From: a virus
Reading direction: 5' to 3' (one strand)
IMG/VR virus record: IMGVR_UViG_3300017708_001677
Coordinates: 1 to 35,426 of that record
Length of the DNA stretch: 35,426 nt
The notes under the pieces are model-generated. The model did not search any database. It saw only the letters and a program-made list of their open reading frames with translations, and was not told the origin of the DNA. The position numbers and the translations under genes are program-made. Positions 32,401 to 35,426 of the stretch are shown here, one piece after another (within the stretch, counting starts at the first letter, position 1; each line of letters starts with the position of its first letter).

Positions 32401-32940
32401 CCAAGTATCAACACAAGAAGCAATCGTGCTGGAACTGCCGCCCCGTTCCAATGGGCGGGAACTCCATCAAGCGCACAGTTGGAAGGATTTAAGACACAAA
32501 ATGTTAGTTGGCCTTCCGGTGGACTAAATGCCAGTCTGGGTCTTGGAGAGAGGTTGCATTTCATGGAGATATTCATGCCAACAGTTGAGGTATCAAAGCC
32601 AAGTGGTAGTTTTAGCAGCGTTGCCCGTGATGTGAACTTCCGGTTTTTATCCGTTCCATCTTTGGCTTACAATAGCGAAAATGGAGATTATATACCCGCT
32701 TCATCGGCTCAAACTATGGCAGGGCATGAAGATTTTATCCATGCCGCACCACAGTTGAGGTATCAACAACACAACGGATATAATGCCGGAGAAATAGACC
32801 TCCGATGGCTTACCAACGAATTATCTTGGTATTCAACACCGCACTTTGGAAGTAAATTGTATTATCCGTTTGTTGGTGGTGCTACAATGTCAATCGGTGA
32901 GAACACCGCAACAGGTGAGGGTATAGCCGGTTGGTTATGA
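26464..32940 (+). CDS. Giant (2158-aa) structural or adhesion protein
   Basis: The largest gene in the window. It is rich in Gly, Asn, Ser, Thr and aromatic residues, as in beta-rich fibres, with no membrane helix or signal peptide. Near residue 907 a small Cys pair CPDGYYYHNGVCKP recalls short Cys modules of phage structural proteins. From about residue 1540 to 2010, repeated segments such as DSNGTVHAVIEIHQ, SKDRLHLACRVVE, NIAYVSGWQRDG and KEELHIVFGF have the blade pattern of a sialidase-like beta propeller, often used to bind glycans. It has its own class II promoter. No helical tape-measure pattern was seen, so a tail fibre, spike or baseplate-associated adhesin is the more likely role. 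Confidence 0.75.
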   Translation: MPTTLTDLTPPIGTRSGLPFTAVWSDADTSAYTGNTNDPMRTDATTNLWQQDSQTAPTAKPHVVGGANLDSSEFIAEYISLSSGNVVFQGQLLNITSPVLNFGTGDLEYAQMMLHEVNGRYVSSRTQPVGTVLTFTKAGRYNTNDVQEYVGGTTGKGRPANHTWHRFSAERDAVQTLNHDSSLLEAHDVYAGRYTALQTEGFVGEGIVHTTKLCLPSNGMGATYGDNHNIKYGVSLNSSPLVANYPSLMTSAGASLEDSFVMSAHWAINIQSLQPIPINSNSVNGNYKTISQPDGLGGQTTYSHPQRAIPLNETIQYIGTNDFVSDASNTPTGISDMTWRPLGRPDLGNLCVMDSCGLIGYEGVFTATAFMSVSEDAQSGWSGSNQATFAGINIQVHSGTSPRRNGKAYRTQLTGDRAYKYGKTGNYVKPITEYLMTTGNRDAVQGASYYATDNDRNDNQSRFFTARTVRLTGGATALPLNSIGNSGGDIGQKIQNPNAFILGDNGHLTGGSYSKTSQLSQDFMKNMIPTKIQVIPALIGHEQIDVAAGDFHPDSNPLKFNKPMVDYHVLVSLAPRDRLNAKGTTGGQIGTPTQRNNPEARTFADLNLKDEGCYIYHAIFRIDPTLSRIFVDSADSLKINTLGDENCPKSVMPSAFNLIQITPFKPIANAGFSQVPLLSGAIEAGGFYQHGGISHHWSADVFNDELFVATDVIEMAHLNSQIYGTGQVKAGGNAAGAAAIPDGPEMVIFKYSPSKDPFYPTKKIDHLLARWYLGTSLIGGTIPVKAVQSNTTFDLSQANGNDKDKVRRVKHQDTAGWSIHEWVFPQIEAMRYLGVENKAFMKHPRHSQNSSNTPMLHPTLHVGDFQIMEDGRMKILAIHRDRITTNIDYPSPLIGYPPQPDIAASGRCPDGYYYHNGVCKPIISSRPTIPADTSTTHFDPIIGFEITTSGPPLPNTASGLHYMGGMSNFGEVPTWNAMLPDTNARSLVLLFNNKKAKRIEGSKLFTYSKTIDGVSRNITLDFKPTLRYELESNPYIFDVETEDGNSYHNWKRDVGFWSGSQLAYWFQESGQKAIPITYGSYPECRMAFPNFPKCLPHLQLEDFLMYRTNTLTPTQLMQNVFSGVAIEKKEDFMFNFDAKLPRVVSGYPYYQPTMNFSMMNPADGSTYQAWDILRLFPNLIQSYKHLFQTHYNPTTIGFADFGMGANPYQELGWAGWSFAQGLYDPIASNGSQFFSDQPQAVGVSGIHIGTQTTGLWSNFYAAQTNDEGFVLNQFQGGMAALSHHGPLHYGIMSADHPFKPDRVWKQVNAGLGYEMPLELLIPEKVQVRARAKGKNSLDLELHLPLHRYKLENNPMIGKIKAQTSAGMQTNKMSPFIAQPYLRTNLWNMDSTVGSYNTSVFLQTNLNPEARILGKARPSGGTQLLQPTFSEFWKDHPTEHFHAGAIPINTGTDYDALHVANEKYAPSLLGNIDSMNKHDYIATAEQLQSSVDVHLSNSIRPFWDSGGIVSARGSGIEDTPMVAYKTLDRAQSAGGPVASAAISILPAEPPITFTDKGTGLGMGQRILRTPDGTLHTFSMDRSAKAGTGNIPVWTHYSKPAHSDLFWNRKAVKTNNQVHDGKDEVGPHLQVIAGGTPTDYMTHGAAFASDSNGTVHAVIEIHQPNMEHKLYYTYAKRTLITTQPELVYAWDWSAHTPVLLGGSNNWDLREPSLVCDSKDRLHLACRVVERDTGSIPAGSQILYTIKLPNEAIWPPLSSGSGSTKDDAGGGGSFQPNSGNAWRVVSRRPVNDSQVSTMNMTKGHYTYDNDKPKICLQGDDFPVIFYRGANYDLGTNYNFATAYGNLLSETSIYANYGIVQQSITPSGRFDFDKENATMILGGNTGAGINLFYDAVIDADNIAYVSGWQRDGAGVRKANIVSWNTKGEWSNQFIAGSGMSYMALVLPASEVNYDFKFMTTTISDKEELHIVFGFTIPNVAQGDPSINTRSNRAGTAAPFQWAGTPSSAQLEGFKTQNVSWPSGGLNASLGLGERLHFMEIFMPTVEVSKPSGSFSSVARDVNFRFLSVPSLAYNSENGDYIPASSAQTMAGHEDFIHAAPQLRYQQHNGYNAGEIDLRWLTNELSWYSTPHFGSKLYYPFVGGATMSIGENTATGEGIAGWL

Positions 32941-32970
32941 TAATCAATAACCTCCAATGGAAGTAAGGGT

Positions 32971-32984
32971 GGCAATTTTTTGCC
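32971..32984 (+). terminator. Stem-loop with T-run after the giant gene
   Basis: GGCAA-TTTT-TTGCC about 30 nt after the stop, containing a run of six T. It could end the long late transcript. It is short, and archaeal terminators depend mainly on T-runs. Confidence 0.4.
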
Positions 32985-33026
32985 TGACTGTATTTAAACT
33001 CTTTATGATAAATATATGAGATACTA

Positions 33027-33035
33027 TTATATAGG
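33027..33035 (+). promoter_or_regulatory. Class I TATA box
   Basis: TTATATAGG with the perfect repeat TAGGGG-CGA-CCCCTA (33032-33046). Predicted start near 33057, about 12 nt before the ATG at 33069, so the leader is very short but includes GAGGG. Confidence 0.65.
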
Positions 33036-33068
33036 GGCGACCCCTACGATTAAACAGAGGGAACAGAA

Positions 33069-33257
33069 ATGAGCCAAGACGAATATGTAGGACACAAGCA
33101 AGATTACTTAGATTACATTTACAATACTACTGCGGAAGATGTAGCAGTAAGTGAAGCATCAAGCGGATTATTAGAGGTTCTTAGAGAGTCGGATTTAACC
33201 CACCGAAGGCAAGCCGCAAGAGCATACTGGCGACTGAACTACAACCTAAGAAATTAA
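33069..33257 (+). CDS. Small acidic helical protein
   Basis: A 62-residue protein starting MSQDEYVGHKQDYLDYIYNT, with a second helix (LLEVLRESDLTHRRQAARAY). It precedes the helicase gene by 25 nt, but that gene has its own TATA box. No family recognised. Confidence 0.65.
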   Translation: MSQDEYVGHKQDYLDYIYNTTAEDVAVSEASSGLLEVLRESDLTHRRQAARAYWRLNYNLRN

Positions 33258-33262
33258 ATAGG
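33254..33262 (+). promoter_or_regulatory. Class I TATA box for the helicase gene
   Basis: TTAAATAGG followed by TGGG, centre 25 nt before the ATG at 33283. It overlaps the previous stop. Confidence 0.6.
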
Positions 33263-33282
33263 TGGGTCTTTTAATATATATT

Positions 33283-35040
33283 ATGGCGGTAGTCCGTATC
33301 AACATACCCAGTAAGGCAAAACTGCCTGACAAATGGGCGCAAATACAACCGGACTTCCCCATGCCCTCTCCAAGAAAATATCAAAACGAAGCCCTCTCCG
33401 TTATGTATTGGGCTTTAGAAAACGATGACTTTGATAATATTGTTCTCCAAGCCCCGACAGGTATTGGTAAATCAGCCATAGCCATGACAATACAGAATCA
33501 ATTTCAATCAGCCTATCTAATGACTCCATCATTGGGGCTTATAGACCAATACAAAGCCGACTACGGGCATAAACTGGCCGAAGTGAGAGGAAGAGATAAC
33601 TTCCCTTGTTGGGTGCGAACAGGCACGGCTAAAGCCGCCCCTTGTTGGACTAAAGCAGGTTCATGTCGCCATGCGAAGCGTGATGTGGAAGAACCATGCC
33701 CTTACTACGAACAAAGATGGTTAGCGGAAGATGCACGCCTAACTCTAAGTAACCCTGCGTATATGTTTAGAGCAGTCAAGGGTAATACCAAATTTGACCA
33801 ACGGGATTTTGCTATTATTGATGAGGCACATGACATGGAGGGATTTCTCCACGATTTGTTAGAAGTTAGGTTGTCGGAGAAAGAATGGCATAGGATTTTT
33901 GGTGCAGGTGAAAGATTCCCTTCCCACTTCACCCCTCAAGACTGGAAGCATGAGATAGGTGATAGAATCAAGGTTGCCCGTAAGGTATTGACTGATGCGG
34001 AAGATGACTTGGGATTGACAGTCAATGAAAAGGAAGTGGAGAAAATTAGAGAGGCAGTTAGCAAAATAGAAACTGCGTTTGAAATTTTACTCAAGCCTAA
34101 CAATGTTCACATTTCATTTGATAACTCCAAGTATGGCACATATCTTTGTTTGAAACCAATTAGAGTTAGAGATTATGCGTCAGAGATTTTAGAAATGGTA
34201 GCCAAAAAGAGAATATTCCTATCGGCTACAATACTTGACATTGATACATTCCTTCATGGATTAGGATTAGATGCTCAAAAGACTCTGTATGTAAATATCA
34301 CAAAGTCGCCATTCCCAAAAGAGAATTTCAATGTATATTATGCGCCATGTGGTTCTATGTCATGGGCTAAGAGAAAACATACATTACCTAGACAGGTGAA
34401 CGCAATAGATGCTATCATGAATAAATTTCCTCATAAGAGGGGGGTTATTCTTCCCCATAGCCACGCCATAAGAAAAGAGTTGGTCAAAGGACTGACAGAG
34501 AGAGGTCACGGTGATAGGATAATAACACATGATGGAAATGCGAGAGCAAGAGAATCAGCGTTGGAAGAATTTTTTACTAATGACAAAGATGATTTGGTTT
34601 TAATATCAACTTATGTAACTCAAGGCTTTGACTTCAAAGGAAAACTGGCGGAATGGCTTGTGATATGTAAAGTACCATACCTGCCTACCAACGATGCAGT
34701 CATAGCAGAGCGCATGATGCAAGATGAGTTAGCGTGGAGAAAGGTGCATGAAGATACTCCGTCATGTCCGTATCAACCCCCAAGTAAGTATAGTGGTGAT
34801 TTATGCGGTGCAGGTTTTACTTGTAATGCCCCTTGTCAAAAATGGTATCAACTCCAAACTGCTTTGTCAATTGTTCAAGGTGCAGGTAGGGTAGTGAGAA
34901 CGCCTGACGATGTAGGACACTTATTCATCTTAGATGGTGGGTGGCAACGCTTTGCTCGCAATAACGGCCATTTGTTGCCTTCGTGGTTTCGGAACAACAT
35001 ACAAGAATGCCCTAATTGGCTGAAACGCCAAATAAAATAG
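33283..35040 (+). CDS. XPD/Rad3-like (DinG-type) Fe-S DNA helicase
   Basis: A 585-residue superfamily 2 helicase that should unwind DNA 5' to 3' as this family does. Motif I is APTGIGKS (A57-S64) and motif II DEAH (D180-H183). Between them four cysteines (C109, C121, C128, C139) occupy the Fe-S cluster site. Motif VI reads QGAGRVVRT (Q532-T540). A further Cys group near residues 495-515 (CPYQ, LCGAGFTCNAPC) is not typical of the core and may bind a second metal. Start at 33283 is set by the TATA box; the frame extends upstream to 33262. Fits replication or recombination of the viral genome. Confidence 0.9.
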   Translation: MAVVRINIPSKAKLPDKWAQIQPDFPMPSPRKYQNEALSVMYWALENDDFDNIVLQAPTGIGKSAIAMTIQNQFQSAYLMTPSLGLIDQYKADYGHKLAEVRGRDNFPCWVRTGTAKAAPCWTKAGSCRHAKRDVEEPCPYYEQRWLAEDARLTLSNPAYMFRAVKGNTKFDQRDFAIIDEAHDMEGFLHDLLEVRLSEKEWHRIFGAGERFPSHFTPQDWKHEIGDRIKVARKVLTDAEDDLGLTVNEKEVEKIREAVSKIETAFEILLKPNNVHISFDNSKYGTYLCLKPIRVRDYASEILEMVAKKRIFLSATILDIDTFLHGLGLDAQKTLYVNITKSPFPKENFNVYYAPCGSMSWAKRKHTLPRQVNAIDAIMNKFPHKRGVILPHSHAIRKELVKGLTERGHGDRIITHDGNARARESALEEFFTNDKDDLVLISTYVTQGFDFKGKLAEWLVICKVPYLPTNDAVIAERMMQDELAWRKVHEDTPSCPYQPPSKYSGDLCGAGFTCNAPCQKWYQLQTALSIVQGAGRVVRTPDDVGHLFILDGGWQRFARNNGHLLPSWFRNNIQECPNWLKRQIK

Positions 35041-35048
35041 GGAAGATG

Positions 35049-35057
35049 TTATATAGG
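35049..35057 (+). promoter_or_regulatory. Class I TATA box
   Basis: TTATATAGG running into GGTG-AGC-CACC (35056-35066). Centre 25 nt before the ATG at 35078. Confidence 0.65.
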
Positions 35058-35077
35058 TGAGCCACCAACGGGTGTAT

Positions 35078-35263
35078 ATGACGAACCCCATAAAAATGAG
35101 GATAGATAAAGACAGCCCGATGCCATTTGTTAGCAAAGCCATGTTTTACTTAGCACTTGTTGATTGTAGCATACCCGATGAAGATAGCGCAGTTGAATTA
35201 GCAAAAGCAAATCACCGACAGATGCCAATTGTAGTAATAGGAGGAACTTGTAATGTCGAATGA
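35078..35263 (+). CDS. Small hypothetical protein
   Basis: A 61-residue protein starting MTNPIKMRIDKDSPMPFVSK. A strand, a helix (VSKAMFYLALVDC), then AVELAKANHRQMPIVVIGG with a final strand suggests a small alpha/beta fold. Leaderless by promoter spacing. Overlaps the next small gene by 11 nt. No family recognised. Confidence 0.6.
   Translation: MTNPIKMRIDKDSPMPFVSKAMFYLALVDCSIPDEDSAVELAKANHRQMPIVVIGGTCNVE
35239..35244 (+). promoter_or_regulatory. Strong Shine-Dalgarno
   Basis: AGGAGG eight bases before the ATG at 35253, within the end of the previous gene. It is the main evidence for the 24-residue gene. Confidence 0.7.
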
Positions 35264-35327
35264 AGCAGTATTGAAACTTAGAATAGAAACCGAAGAATAC
35301 ATCTTTGAAGAATACCTTGAGGCTTGA
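35253..35327 (+). CDS. Very small acidic protein
   Basis: A 24-residue frame, MSNEAVLKLRIETEEYIFEE then YLEA, behind a perfect AGGAGG. Highly acidic helix. Too short for family assignment. It could be a real microprotein or a leader that couples translation to the next gene two bases on. Confidence 0.45.
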   Translation: MSNEAVLKLRIETEEYIFEEYLEA

Positions 35328-35329
35328 GT

Positions 35330-35426
35330 ATGAATATCTTTTACACCAACCATGACCCAAGACTGGCGGCTTTAGATTTAGCCGACGCTCATATTGTAAA
35401 AATGCCAACAGAGGCTATGCAAATGA
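35330..35426 (+). CDS. Start of a widespread phage protein family (cut by window edge)
   Basis: Only 32 residues are visible, beginning MNIFYTNHDPRLAALDLADA and continuing HIVKMPTEAMQM. This N-terminus follows the pattern MxIF..D.dP..aA..l.D.HvvKM..E..QmL that I recall from a common phage family sometimes annotated as pyrimidine-dimer glycosylase-like. That annotation is from memory and is not proven by the fragment. Starts two bases after the previous stop, so it is translationally coupled. Confidence 0.6.
   Translation, partial: MNIFYTNHDPRLAALDLADAHIVKMPTEAMQM

Noticed and set aside
1-35426. Search for tRNA genes, integrase/attachment sites and insertion sequences.
   Set aside because: No tRNA arm pattern, recombinase motif or paired terminal repeats could be seen by eye; a dedicated tRNA scan was not possible.

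Overview
The window looks like part of a large tailed, head-tailed dsDNA virus genome infecting an archaeon. The best guess is a magrovirus-like virus of marine Euryarchaeota (Marine Group II / Poseidoniales); that host assignment is inference. The archaeal assignment rests on three things seen here: an archaeal-type replication set (RFC clamp loader, family B DNA polymerase, XPD/Rad3-like Fe-S helicase), TATA boxes placed 25-27 nt before the start codons of leaderless genes, and Shine-Dalgarno sites only before downstream genes of presumed operons. The viral assignment rests on an HK97-type morphogenesis set (TerL, portal, prohead protease, major capsid protein, gp6-like and gp10-like connectors). 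Every credible gene is on the + strand, packing is tight with many ATGA overlaps, and both ends of the window cut a gene. I saw no tRNA, rRNA, CRISPR array, integrase or insertion sequence.

Layout. 1-4339: replication (C-terminal part of RFC small subunit, three small genes, PolB, an unknown gene). 4340-4495: non-coding, with two near-identical promoters. 4496-10439: a MoxR-type AAA+ ATPase, a small coiled-coil protein, an RFC-like AAA+ ATPase, a large CobT-like protein with a zincin-like motif and a VWA domain, and two unknown proteins. A striking RNA-like structure with interleaved stems (5728-5790) follows the MoxR gene. 10495-11227: a winged-helix protein and two small Cys-rich proteins. 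11271-21564: packaging and head genes (TerL, two small membrane proteins, an unusually long portal, gp10-like protein, two unknown genes, protease-scaffold, capsid, connectors). 21576-26439: mixed accessory genes (HNH nuclease, Cys-rich proteins, LamG-like protein, GT4 glycosyltransferase). 26464-32940: one 2158-aa structural or adhesion protein. 33069-35426: small genes, the Fe-S helicase, and the start of a widespread phage family.

Regulation. Two promoter classes can be read by eye, both 25-27 nt before a start codon or predicted transcription start. Class I (TTATATAGG and close variants, often followed by GTG) precedes replication, MoxR/VWA and small accessory genes. Class II (consensus roughly TTWWWAACC) precedes TerL, the small membrane proteins, portal, protease, capsid, connector, LamG-like and giant fibre genes. 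This suggests early/middle versus late expression. Several class I boxes run straight into a short hyphenated inverted repeat whose sequence differs from promoter to promoter, which looks like an operator.

How the parts fit: PolB, RFC subunits and the Fe-S helicase would replicate the genome. TerL and portal package it into an HK97-fold head matured by the protease. The giant fibre, LamG protein and glycosyltransferase may act at the cell surface. The MoxR/VWA module is the least understood part and may be a remodelling machine for virion assembly or host take-over.
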